This document shows positions 14,138-20,105 of a stretch of DNA of 20,105 nucleotides, piece by piece. Numbering within the stretch: position 1 is the stretch's first letter; each line of letters starts with the position of its first letter. A model generated the notes under the pieces. The model was not told the DNA's origin and did no database searches. It worked only from the letters and a program-made list of their open reading frames with translations. The position numbers were made by a program, and so were the translations under genes. The stretch comes from Acidimicrobiaceae bacterium (GTDB taxonomy: Bacteria; Actinomycetota; Acidimicrobiia; Acidimicrobiales; RAAP-2), in the NCBI GenBank assembly GCA_003164275.1, contig PLSY01000066.1:1-20105 (forward strand), in the 5' to 3' direction.

Positions 14138-15744
14138 CGGGCCCCAACCGCTGTCGGCGTCGCCGCCCTCTCTGGTCGGGTCCAGACCTTGTCCAGGCCG
14201 CCAACGAGCAGTCGATGGGTGAGCTCGTCCCTGCGCTCGGGTCTGTCAAGCCGCCGATGAAGCCCGCGACTCTCCTCTCTGGCGAGTGCTGACCTGTAGC
14301 ACCATCGAGCCATTGCCACCATGGCAGCGGTCTCGCGAGCCTCGACACGGTCGATTCCCGTCTCGGGACTAGCCTGGCGCACGCTGGCCCATGCCTCGTC
14401 GAGCACGGCCAGAGAACGTTGCAGAGTGGGGCCCTCGCGGAAGAGGTTCTTGTCATAGGGAAGCATTTCGGACTGGACCGATGCCATGATCTCGGCGAGA
14501 TCGGGAGCCGCACCGCCTCGATCAGGCCGCAGGCCCGCACGTCCGAGGGGCCGCACCGTGTGATCGCGCCGAGCGCCGGCCGCCTGGGCACAGGTGACTG
14601 CGGCCTGACCGGCCCAGATTCCCGATGACAGAGCCCATGCGGAGTTCTGTGCCCCGCCTCCGGAGGTGGCTCCCGCCACCAGCTCGCGGGTAGCGACATC
14701 GCCAGCGGCAAAGAGACCCGGGACAGTCGTCCGACAGTCGTCTCCGGCGATCCGCAGGCCGCCCGTTCCCCGGATGGTCCCTTCGGAACGCAATGTCACC
14801 TCAAACCTGTCGCGAAAAGGGTCGATCCCTTGCCGGTCGAAGCCCAACATGAGATTTGGTTGAATACGGGTAAGGGTGTCTCGAATGTCCTCGGGCATCC
14901 GGTCAAGGACGGCGAACACTGGGCCTCTCAGCAGCGCCTTGGCGATGGTGGGGACGAGCTCGCTGGTCGACTCGACGGAAATCTGGTTCTGGTCGGCATC
15001 TGTGTAGGTTCCAAACAGGTACGACATCGAGCGGGTCATGGTCGAGTGGAGGGGAGAGGGTGTGTAGTACCCGGAGAACTCCATCCCAGAAAGCTCGGCT
15101 CCGGCCTCGGCTGCCATGAGCGCTCCGTCGCCGGTGTCAACGTGACTGCCCAGTAGGAACGACTTGAAGGCCGTTCCGCCCGTGGCCAATACAACCGCGC
15201 CGCAGCGTATCCTCCAGGCCTGCTGCGACTGGCGTAACCAGCCAGCCACGCCAGCGACGGTCCCTCCGCTGTCTACCAAGAGCTCGAGAGCGGGGGCGTG
15301 GTCGTATACCTGGACGCCGCTCCGCTTTACCAATCGGCGCAGCGCTCGTCCATACTCCGGTCCGCGAAGCGTGCGGTATCTGAGGATCCCTCCCTCCTCG
15401 TCAGATGGGAACGCGTACAGTCCCTTCAGGGAAGGGACCGTTTCCCACGTGAGTTCCAGCACCCTGGCCATCCACGTCTTATCGGCGAGGCCTTCCGATC
15501 TCTCATATCTCGAGTCGATCGCCGCAGCACGGAGTCCAGGGTCAGGAGGCACCCACCAATGGCCCACCCCGGCGGTGGCCATCACGCCACTGGTTCCGAG
15601 ATAGCCCTTATCGACCAAGGCTACGGAGCCGCCTGCGCGTGCGGCGCCAATGGCTGCCCACGCGCCAGCCAAGCCGCCTCCGACAATGACGACGTCTACG
15701 TCGTGAGTGAGGGTCGGGCTGTTGTTCTTATGAGTTCGTGGCAT
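14134..15744 (-). CDS. FAD-dependent oxidoreductase, fumarate reductase/APS reductase alpha-like
   Basis: The 536-residue protein starts at ATG 15744. The dinucleotide-binding motif VVIVGGGLAGAWAA lies at 18-31, followed by the FAD_binding_2 signature GTSGVMATAGVG (50-61), the second nucleotide contact AVVLATGGTAF (183-193) and the C-terminal FAD motif GLFAAGDVATRE (343-354) with SGGGAQNSAWALSSG (361-375). This is the flavoprotein fold shared by fumarate reductase, L-aspartate oxidase and APS reductase AprA. Pairing with a two-cluster ferredoxin, not a succinate dehydrogenase iron-sulfur protein, favours the AprAB-like type. No ATP sulfurylase or Qmo genes are visible, so dissimilatory sulfate metabolism is not implied. 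Given the sulfur-type oxygenases nearby, oxidation or reduction of a sulfur compound or an organic acid are both possible. No strong ribosome-binding site precedes the ATG. Confidence 0.88.
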   Translation of the reverse strand: MPRTHKNNSPTLTHDVDVVIVGGGLAGAWAAIGAARAGGSVALVDKGYLGTSGVMATAGVGHWWVPPDPGLRAAAIDSRYERSEGLADKTWMARVLELTWETVPSLKGLYAFPSDEEGGILRYRTLRGPEYGRALRRLVKRSGVQVYDHAPALELLVDSGGTVAGVAGWLRQSQQAWRIRCGAVVLATGGTAFKSFLLGSHVDTGDGALMAAEAGAELSGMEFSGYYTPSPLHSTMTRSMSYLFGTYTDADQNQISVESTSELVPTIAKALLRGPVFAVLDRMPEDIRDTLTRIQPNLMLGFDRQGIDPFRDRFEVTLRSEGTIRGTGGLRIAGDDCRTTVPGLFAAGDVATRELVAGATSGGGAQNSAWALSSGIWAGQAAVTCAQAAGARRDHTVRPLGRAGLRPDRGGAAPDLAEIMASVQSEMLPYDKNLFREGPTLQRSLAVLDEAWASVRQASPETGIDRVEARETAAMVAMARWCYRSALAREESRGLHRRLDRPERRDELTHRLLVGGLDKVWTRPERAATPTAVGAR

Positions 15745-15810
15745 GAGAGGTCCGGTCTTGGTCCAGTAGGCCTATTGCCGAGTAAACCTAGTAGAATAAT
15801 CGGGAATGGT
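15745..15810 (-). promoter_or_regulatory. Likely promoter of the flavoprotein-ferredoxin unit
   Basis: An AT-rich patch lies 45-65 bp upstream of the flavoprotein ATG. On the minus strand CCGATTATTCT (15803-15793) offers TATTCT as a -10, preceded by CCGAT. That resembles the CCGA-TATAGT arrangement at 1397-1406 and 2829-2838, although the -10 itself differs. GGTTTACT (15789-15782, minus strand) also recurs as the complement of AGTAAACC at 2837-2844. The likeness is suggestive but too short to prove a shared site. Confidence 0.3.
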
Positions 15811-15839
15811 TCAGACAGAAATCCGGAGCGCTTCGTGGT

Positions 15840-15864
15840 CACCTCTCAGCGTCGCTGAGAGGTG
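15840..15864. repeat. Perfect 11-bp inverted repeat with 3-nt loop
   Basis: CACCTCTCAGC and GCTGAGAGGTG are exact complements around GTC. The stem would be very stable in RNA on either strand. It ends one base before the point (15866) where flavin-reductase similarity begins, so it may mark the breakpoint of a rearrangement or be a relic of a terminator. No T-run follows on either strand, and I see no insertion sequence. Confidence 0.55.
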
Positions 15865-15865
15865 C

Positions 15866-16178
15866 ATGATCGATCTCTTGGCCGCCGATCAGTATGAGAT
15901 TGCGCGCCGGTCCTCAAACGGGGGATTGATCGGTCTGCAGAGCCTGTTCGCTGGCGTCAGTTGGAGTCAAGGGAACCCGTGCTCAATGGCCAACTTTCGT
16001 GGCTACGAGTCGCGATCGAGCGGCGGATCCCCGCTGTCGGTCACGAACTGGTCATCGCATCCGTCCACAGTGGTGAGGTCGCGGACTGTGGGAGTCACCG
16101 TTGTACCACGATGGGCGTTACCGGTCGGTGGGCGGCGAACTGCTCACTCGTCACCGGTCACATCGTCGCCGGATCTAG
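15866..16178 (+). pseudogene. Flavin reductase relic, 5'-truncated and frameshifted
   Basis: Three reading frames in succession match the C-terminal half of the flavin reductase-like (FMN-binding split barrel, HpaC/NtaB type) family. Frame 1, from 15866, gives IDLLAADQYEIARRSS and LFAGVSWSQGN. After a shift near 15970-15985, frame 2 gives PVLNGQLSWLRVAIERRIP and then HELVIASVHSGEVADCG. After a shift near 16090, frame 3 gives SPLYHDGRYRSVGGELL and ends at TAG 16176-16178. Joined, these follow the family order: NLLAADQ, FAGVSW, PVLdGalAWLec, gdHtlviG.V and PLlYhdGrYr. The first 70-80 residues expected for the family are missing, and only about 120 bp separate 15866 from the flavoprotein start. 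The intact enzyme would supply FMNH2 to two-component monooxygenases such as the SsuD-like protein. Sequencing errors could explain the frameshifts but not the missing 5' end. Confidence 0.72.
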
Positions 16179-16226
16179 TCCGAGATTGTGAGGGCATGAC
16201 AAAGTGATAGCTGAGGAGGCTTGGAG

Positions 16227-16697
16227 ATGACCGTTCCTGACTCGATGCAGCCAGACGAGGAAGCGCTCGCCCTAGGGACAGACGCTTGGCATTCGCGCCT
16301 GCACCACACGCCGAGGGGCCGCCTGTCCCAGGAGACGGCCCAAACGCCCGGCATGACGCGTTTCGAGGCAGTCTCAGGACGATTGACAGGGTCTGAGAAG
16401 ATCTGGATGGGCGAAAACCATGTTGGCGCGGGTCTTCGTTCGGCGAACCATCACCATGGTGAGTCGGAGACGGGGATCTACGTGGTGTCCGGCCACCCTG
16501 TTTTCGTCTTCGCCGAAGGCGACGAAGAGATCAGGATAGAAACCCAACCCGGCGACTACGTCTTCGTGCCGCCTTGGGTTCCTCATCGGGAGGAGAACCC
16601 GTCCGCAGATGAGGAGGCGGTAGTGATCCTTGCCAGGAGTAGCCAGGAGTCCATTGTGGTCAATCTCCCCAGCCTCTGGGCCACCGAGACGGATTGA
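16227..16697 (+). CDS. Small cupin-domain protein
   Basis: ATG 16227 has a strong GAGGAGG (16213-16219) 7 nt upstream; a TTG at 16221 in the same frame is too close to that site. The 156-residue product is a single cupin. Motif 1 runs from about Gly69 to Gly89 with His75, His77 and Glu81 (SANHHHGESE). Motif 2 is PGDYVFVPPWVPHREEN (108-124) with Gly109, Pro115, His120 and Asn124. These residues would bind one metal ion, so it may be a small isomerase, dioxygenase or ligand-sensing protein. Such cupins often sit beside catabolic genes. The protein has no extra domain and no signal peptide. It follows the flavin reductase relic by 48 bp and could once have shared its transcript. Function beyond the fold is unknown. 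Confidence 0.85.
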   Translation: MTVPDSMQPDEEALALGTDAWHSRLHHTPRGRLSQETAQTPGMTRFEAVSGRLTGSEKIWMGENHVGAGLRSANHHHGESETGIYVVSGHPVFVFAEGDEEIRIETQPGDYVFVPPWVPHREENPSADEEAVVILARSSQESIVVNLPSLWATETD

Positions 16698-16711
16698 CCG
16701 AACAGCTCGGT
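16697..16711 (+). terminator. Weak hairpin at the cupin gene end
   Basis: ACCGA-ACAGC-TCGGT forms a 5-bp stem and 5-nt loop immediately after the cupin stop. There is no T-run, so this is at most a weak terminator. The rest of the gap to 16927 holds no gene, RNA or repeat that I can recognise. Confidence 0.25.
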
Positions 16712-16927
16712 GAACTAACTGATCGGCCCTGAGCTCTGCGCCGTCTGCTCGTCGCCCTGCGGTGAGTGGCTCACACGTGGCTGCATGCGCTGTCTTCCCT
16801 GCGGCGCCCCCGGTGGAGGGCGAGACCGCCTACGGGCGTGTTCGACGGCCGCTCTGGGGCTTCGTCAATCGAGTGGACAGGGGGTCGGGCATGGTTGCGG
16901 CCGAAGCGCTCAGCTGTCTGAAAAGCC

Positions 16928-17335
16928 CTATTCGGTCATGGCCAAGATCCGTAAGGCGATCTCAGCGGCCGTCGGATCTGGGCTCATCGACTGGAGGGCC
17001 AGCAGCTTGGCAATGTCACCCTCCACCTTGATCTTGCCCGACATGAAAGCCTGGATGCCGGCCTGGGGATTCCCCTCGACAAGGATGGCCTTGGCCACGA
17101 CATAGTCCAGGGACACCTTCAAGTCCACCGGATCGATGTGCCCTGTGTCGAGGACGAGCTCGCCCGTGCTGGTGTCCACGTGGGCCAGAACCTCACCTTC
17201 GCCAAAGGGCACGGCTCCGATGACCAGGTTCATCCGGATGGAGTGCTCGATGGTCCCGCCTGCTCCGTCGAACTCGGCCCGGATGGAGCGGGCTTCGTCC
17301 AGCCATTGGTCGCTCAAAAACAGATAGGTGGCCAT
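16928..17335 (-). CDS. SCP2 sterol-carrier-like domain protein
   Basis: The 135-residue protein starts at ATG 17335 with AAGGAG (17351-17346) 10 nt upstream. A stretch from about residue 28 to 115 has the SCP2 pattern: amphipathic beta strands (SIRMNLVIGAVPFGEGEV, LAHVDTSTGELVLDTG), then DLKVSLDYVVAKAI, GNPQAGIQAFMSGKIKVEGD (88-107) and LLALQ. The GKIKVEGD segment with the hydrophobic C-terminal helix is the hallmark of single-domain actinobacterial SCP2 proteins. Such proteins bind lipids or acyl chains in a hydrophobic cavity; the precise ligand is unknown. The gene is divergent from the hydrolase-gatCAB operon and appears monocistronic. It has the more GC-rich, housekeeping codon style of the right-hand part of the window. 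Confidence 0.88.
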   Translation of the reverse strand: MATYLFLSDQWLDEARSIRAEFDGAGGTIEHSIRMNLVIGAVPFGEGEVLAHVDTSTGELVLDTGHIDPVDLKVSLDYVVAKAILVEGNPQAGIQAFMSGKIKVEGDIAKLLALQSMSPDPTAAEIALRILAMTE

Positions 17336-17444
17336 TGCTGTGTGCTCCTTGCCCGGTTGGTGCCTCTACGGCCGACCACACTAACCCGAGGCCCAACTGG
17401 CCCAACAGGCGGCCCACGGTGCCGTCCCTAACTGATGTGGCCGG

Positions 17445-17461
17445 TAGCATTCGGCCTCGTG
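17445..17461 (+). promoter_or_regulatory. Possible -10 and leaderless GTG start of the hydrolase-gatCAB operon
   Basis: TAGCAT (17445-17450) lies 8 bp before GTG 17459, the spacing expected if transcription starts at the first base of the start codon. No Shine-Dalgarno precedes this GTG or the alternative ATG at 17435. Leaderless genes are common in actinomycetes. The -35 is not evident. Confidence 0.4.
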
Positions 17462-18235
17462 ACTTCTCCGATCATTCCCGGCGCCGAGCCGTGGTCGTCG
17501 GCGGGCGGGCCCCACGGGGTGCTGGTCCTCCATGGCTTCACCGGCAATCCCCAATCGATGAGGCCGTTGGCCGAGTCCATCGCCAAGGCCGGGTTCACCG
17601 TGGAACTCCCCTTGCTGCCGGGCCATGGCACGTCGGTCGAGGACATGGTGGACACCCGCTGGCAGGACTGGTCTGAGGCGGCCGAGGCTGCCTACCAGGA
17701 CCTCGCCGGGCGCTGCCAGAGGGTTGCCGTCTGCGGCCTCTCAATGGGCGGCACCTTGACGTGCTGGTTGGCCGAGCGGCATCAGGAGGTCGCCGCCATC
17801 GCCCTCATCAACCCACTCGTCGACCCTCCCGGCAGCGACTACCGGGACCTCATCGAAGGGATGTTGTCCGACGGCGAGGTGGTGGTCGACGGCATCGGGT
17901 CGGACATCGCCTTGGAGGGCTCACACGAGGCCGCCTACAACGGGTCACCCCTGGCTGCCGCCCTCTCCCTGTTCGAGGGAGTGGACACGGTCGCACCTCA
18001 CCTCGCCGACATCAGCTGTCCGACCCTGCTCCTGAGCAGCCGCGAGGACCACGTGGTCCCGATCCAGTCGGGCGACGTCTTGGCCACATCGGTGTCCGGT
18101 CCCGTCGAGCGGATCTTCTTGGAGCGGAGCTTCCATGTGGCCACCTTGGACTATGACGCCCCCCTCATCGAAGCGAGAGTCCCCGCCTTCTTCGCCGAGG
18201 TCCTGGGGTCGGACAGCGCCAAGGAGTCGAGATGA
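17459..18235 (+). CDS. Alpha/beta hydrolase, Est30-type carboxylesterase or lipase
   Basis: GTG 17459 gives 258 residues beginning MTSPIIPGAEPW; an ATG at 17435 would add eight residues with no better ribosome-binding site. The catalytic triad can be read: Ser95 in GLSMGG (93-98), Asp197 in SREDHVVP (194-201) and His226 in RSFHVATLDYD (223-233). The oxyanion-hole region is VLHGFTGNP (23-31). The pattern LLPGHGT (52-58) with HGFTGNP places it among the short monoacylglycerol-lipase or Est30-like carboxylesterases, which hydrolyse short- to medium-chain esters in the cytoplasm. It has no signal peptide. The stop overlaps the gatC ATG (ATGA), so it is translated from the same message as gatCAB. 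No functional link to tRNA amidation is known to me; proximity may reflect only shared expression. Confidence 0.88.
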   Translation: MTSPIIPGAEPWSSAGGPHGVLVLHGFTGNPQSMRPLAESIAKAGFTVELPLLPGHGTSVEDMVDTRWQDWSEAAEAAYQDLAGRCQRVAVCGLSMGGTLTCWLAERHQEVAAIALINPLVDPPGSDYRDLIEGMLSDGEVVVDGIGSDIALEGSHEAAYNGSPLAAALSLFEGVDTVAPHLADISCPTLLLSSREDHVVPIQSGDVLATSVSGPVERIFLERSFHVATLDYDAPLIEARVPAFFAEVLGSDSAKESR

Positions 18236-18540
18236 GCGAGCCGAAGCGACTGACCCGCGAGGACGTCGCCCACGTGGCCGACCTGGCCCGCCTCGCGCTC
18301 TCCGAAGAGGAGCTCGACCTGTTCACCGGCCAGCTGGCCCAAGTCCTCGACCACGCCGCCGATGTGGCCTCCCTCGACCTCGCCGGTGTCAAGCCGACCG
18401 CCCACGCCATGGCCGTGACCAATGTGGTGAGGGCCGACGAGCCCCGGCCCTGTGTCGACCGGGACGAGGTGCTCGCCCAGGCCCCATCGGTCGAGGGACA
18501 CCGGTTCCGGGTGCCCCGCATCCTCGGTGAGGCGCCATGA
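18232..18540 (+). CDS. gatC: Aspartyl/glutamyl-tRNA amidotransferase subunit C
   Basis: The 102-residue protein begins [19 protein letters not shown] and shows the GatC pattern throughout: [17 protein letters not shown] (19-35) and then [20 protein letters not shown]. The C-terminal part carries VVRADEP and [15 protein letters not shown] (83-97). Length is standard for GatC (about 95-105). GatC wraps around GatA and stabilises the GatA-GatB complex that converts Glu-tRNAGln or Asp-tRNAAsn to Gln-tRNAGln or Asn-tRNAAsn. The ATG overlaps the hydrolase stop and the stop overlaps the gatA ATG, so the order hydrolase-gatC-gatA-gatB is tightly coupled. Confidence 0.97.
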   Translation: MSEPKRLTREDVAHVADLARLALSEEELDLFTGQLAQVLDHAADVASLDLAGVKPTAHAMAVTNVVRADEPRPCVDRDEVLAQAPSVEGHRFRVPRILGEAP

Positions 18541-20003
18541 GCTCGCCCCGTCCCTCCATGGCGTTGGCCAACACCATCCGATCGGGTGGCCGCTCGGCCC
18601 TCGACGTCTTAGAGGAGCACCTGGCGGTCATCGAGGCCAATGAGGGGGAGATCCATGCCTTCAACCTGGTCACCGCCGACATGGCTCGCGACCAGGCCAT
18701 CGCCGTCGACCGCCAGGTGGCGGCGGGGGAGGACCCGGGACTTCTGGCCGGCGTCCCGGTCGCCTTGAAGGACAACCTGTGCACCCGCGGGGTCCCGACC
18801 ACCTGCTCGTCGCGCATCCTCGACGGATGGGAGCCCCCCTACGACGCCACCGTCGTCACACGGCTCCGAAACGCCGGGGCGGTGATCGTCGGCAAGACCA
18901 ATATGGACGAGTTCGCCATGGGCTCATCCACCGAGACGTCGGCCTTCGGCCCGACCCGCAACCCCCATGACACAACCCGGGTGCCCGGAGGTTCGTCCGG
19001 AGGCTCGGCCGCAGCCGTAGCCGCAGGTTTCGCCCCGTTGGCCCTCGGGTCGGACACCGGTGGATCGATCCGCCAGCCTGCCGCCCTGTGCGGGGTGGTG
19101 GGCATGAAGCCGACCTACGGCACCGTCTCGCGTTACGGACTCATCGCTTTTGCCAGCTCCCTCGACCAGATTGGCCCCTTCGCCACGACTGTCGCCGATG
19201 CCGCCCTGCTGTTCGACGTCATCGGCGGCCACGATCCTTTGGACTCGACATCGCTCAACCGCCCCACCCCTCGGGTGCTCTCCGTGCTCGACGACGGGGT
19301 GAACGGGCTCACCGTCGGAGTGCTGACCGAGTTCCTAGACGGTGCCGACCCCGATGTGGTGGCCCGCACCCACCAGGCCGCCGAGGCCCTGGCCGCCGCC
19401 GGTGCCCGGGTCGAGGAGGTGTCGGTCCCAGAGGTCGCCCTCGGCCTGTCCGCCTACTACCTGATCGCCCCGGGGGAGGCATCGTCGAACCTGGCCCGCT
19501 ATGACGGCGTGCGCTACGGGCTGAGGGTGGAGGCACCGGACACCGCCACCATGAACACGGCCACCCGGTCGGCCGGCTTCGGGGCCGAGGTCAAGCGTCG
19601 GATCATGCTCGGGACCTACGTGCTGTCGGCGGGCTACATGGACGCCTATTACAACCAGGCTCTCCGGGTTCGTACCAAGATCATCGAGGGCTTCACCACT
19701 GCCTATGAGCGGTGTGACGTGCTACTCGGCCCGACCGCTCCGACAACCGCCTTCCCACTCGGAGCAAAGACGGGTGATCCCCTCACCATGTACCTGTCCG
19801 ACGTGTGCACCATCCCAACCAACCTGGCCGGCCATCCGGCCGTCAGCGTGCCCTTCGGCACCGGTGACGACGGGCTGCCCATCGGGATCCAGCTGCTCGG
19901 CCCGAACCTGTCGGAGGGGACCATCTTGAAGGTGGCGGCCGTGGTCGAGGCGGCAGCCCCGGCCCCGTCGCTGCCCTACCTCGTGAAAGGAGCACGCCCA
20001 TGA
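18537..20003 (+). CDS. gatA: Aspartyl/glutamyl-tRNA amidotransferase subunit A (amidase)
   Basis: The 488-residue protein is full length for GatA. The amidase-signature triad can be read as Lys78 (VALKDN), Ser153 ([11 protein letters not shown]) and Ser177 ([11 protein letters not shown]), each shifted by one from Lys79/Ser154/Ser178 of S. aureus Gat[53 protein letters not shown] and the C-terminal [13 protein letters not shown] are all present. GatA releases ammonia from glutamine or asparagine and channels it to GatB. ATG 18537 overlaps the gatC stop (ATGA), and its own stop overlaps the gatB ATG. Nothing in the sequence suggests damage. Confidence 0.98.
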   Translation: MSSPRPSMALANTIRSGGRSALDVLEEHLAVIEANEGEIHAFNLVTADMARDQAIAVDRQVAAGEDPGLLAGVPVALKDNLCTRGVPTTCSSRILDGWEPPYDATVVTRLRNAGAVIVGKTNMDEFAMGSSTETSAFGPTRNPHDTTRVPGGSSGGSAAAVAAGFAPLALGSDTGGSIRQPAALCGVVGMKPTYGTVSRYGLIAFASSLDQIGPFATTVADAALLFDVIGGHDPLDSTSLNRPTPRVLSVLDDGVNGLTVGVLTEFLDGADPDVVARTHQAAEALAAAGARVEEVSVPEVALGLSAYYLIAPGEASSNLARYDGVRYGLRVEAPDTATMNTATRSAGFGAEVKRRIMLGTYVLSAGYMDAYYNQALRVRTKIIEGFTTAYERCDVLLGPTAPTTAFPLGAKTGDPLTMYLSDVCTIPTNLAGHPAVSVPFGTGDDGLPIGIQLLGPNLSEGTILKVAAVVEAAAPAPSLPYLVKGARP

Positions 20004-20105
20004 AGCCAGGCTGGGAGATGGTCATAGGACTCGAGGTCCACTGCGAGCTGAAGACCCAGACCAAGCTGTTCTGCGGCTGTCCCAACATGTTCGGCGACGA
20101 GCCCA
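20000..20105 (+). CDS. gatB: Aspartyl/glutamyl-tRNA amidotransferase subunit B, N-terminal fragment
   Basis: ATG 20000 overlaps the gatA stop and has AAAGGAG (19986-19992) 7 nt upstream. The 35 visible residues contain [20 protein letters not shown], the highly conserved GatB N-terminus (IGLEVHxxLxTxxKLFC). GatB binds the acceptor arm of the tRNA, phosphorylates the misacylated Glu or Asp and transfers ammonia to it. The gene runs off the right window edge, so this is a cut rather than a true truncation. Confidence 0.96.
   Translation, partial: MKPGWEMVIGLEVHCELKTQTKLFCGCPNMFGDEP

Noticed and set aside
15806..16207. 133-codon ORF taken as one intact gene
   Set aside because: Only its middle matches flavin reductase; the family match then jumps to other frames, so it is better read as part of a pseudogene.
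16762..17031. 89-codon plus-strand ORF overlapping the SCP2 gene
   Set aside because: Its latter part is antisense to the SCP2 coding sequence, and the first part shows no motif or good ribosome-binding site.
1..20105. CRISPR array, tRNA or rRNA genes, insertion sequences, phage, toxin-antitoxin or defence genes
   Set aside because: I looked for direct-repeat arrays, cloverleaf patterns, transposase motifs and paired small genes and saw none I could support.

Overview
The window looks like chromosomal DNA of a high-GC actinomycete. The GatCAB amidotransferase operon, an SCP2-type protein, an F420-type luciferase-like oxidoreductase, GTG starts and chains of ATGA stop/start overlaps all fit Actinomycetota. 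The class Acidimicrobiia is my best guess, but I could not run a taxonomic search.

Region 1 (1-2717) holds two divergent genes. A luciferase-like monooxygenase related to alkanesulfonate monooxygenase SsuD lies on the minus strand and is cut by the left window edge. An acyl-CoA-dehydrogenase-fold flavoprotein lies on the plus strand; it resembles the SfnB/DszC sulfur-acquisition type and lacks a normal dehydrogenase base. Between them is an AT-rich promoter with a CCGATATAGT element.

Region 2 (2811-13754) is a long plus-strand cluster that is probably one or two operons. It encodes a HyuA-type ATP-dependent cyclic-amide hydrolase or carboxylase subunit, a HyuB subunit, a complete sugar-type ABC importer (binding protein, double ATPase, permease), a second and different HyuB, and an F420/flavin-type luciferase-like oxidoreductase. 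The same CCGATATAGT element overlaps the presumed -10 in front of hyuA, with a second copy 13 bp further on. This suggests one regulator controls regions 1 and 2.

Region 3 (13781-15744, minus) is a two-gene unit for an APS-reductase/fumarate-reductase-like FAD protein and a two-cluster [4Fe-4S] ferredoxin. Next to it, at 15866-16178, I read a 5'-truncated flavin reductase relic broken into three frames, preceded by a perfect 11-bp inverted repeat. A small cupin follows.

Region 4 (16928-20105) is more GC-rich by eye and housekeeping in nature: an SCP2 sterol-carrier-like protein (minus), then a tightly overlapping plus-strand operon of an alpha/beta hydrolase, gatC, gatA and the start of gatB.

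My overall reading is an accessory catabolic or scavenging island of about 16.7 kb beside core genes. A small molecule, probably carrying a cyclic amide or urea group and perhaps sulfur, would be imported, opened or activated by HyuA with one of two HyuB partners, and oxidised by flavin-dependent monooxygenases. The substrate is not determined by the sequence.
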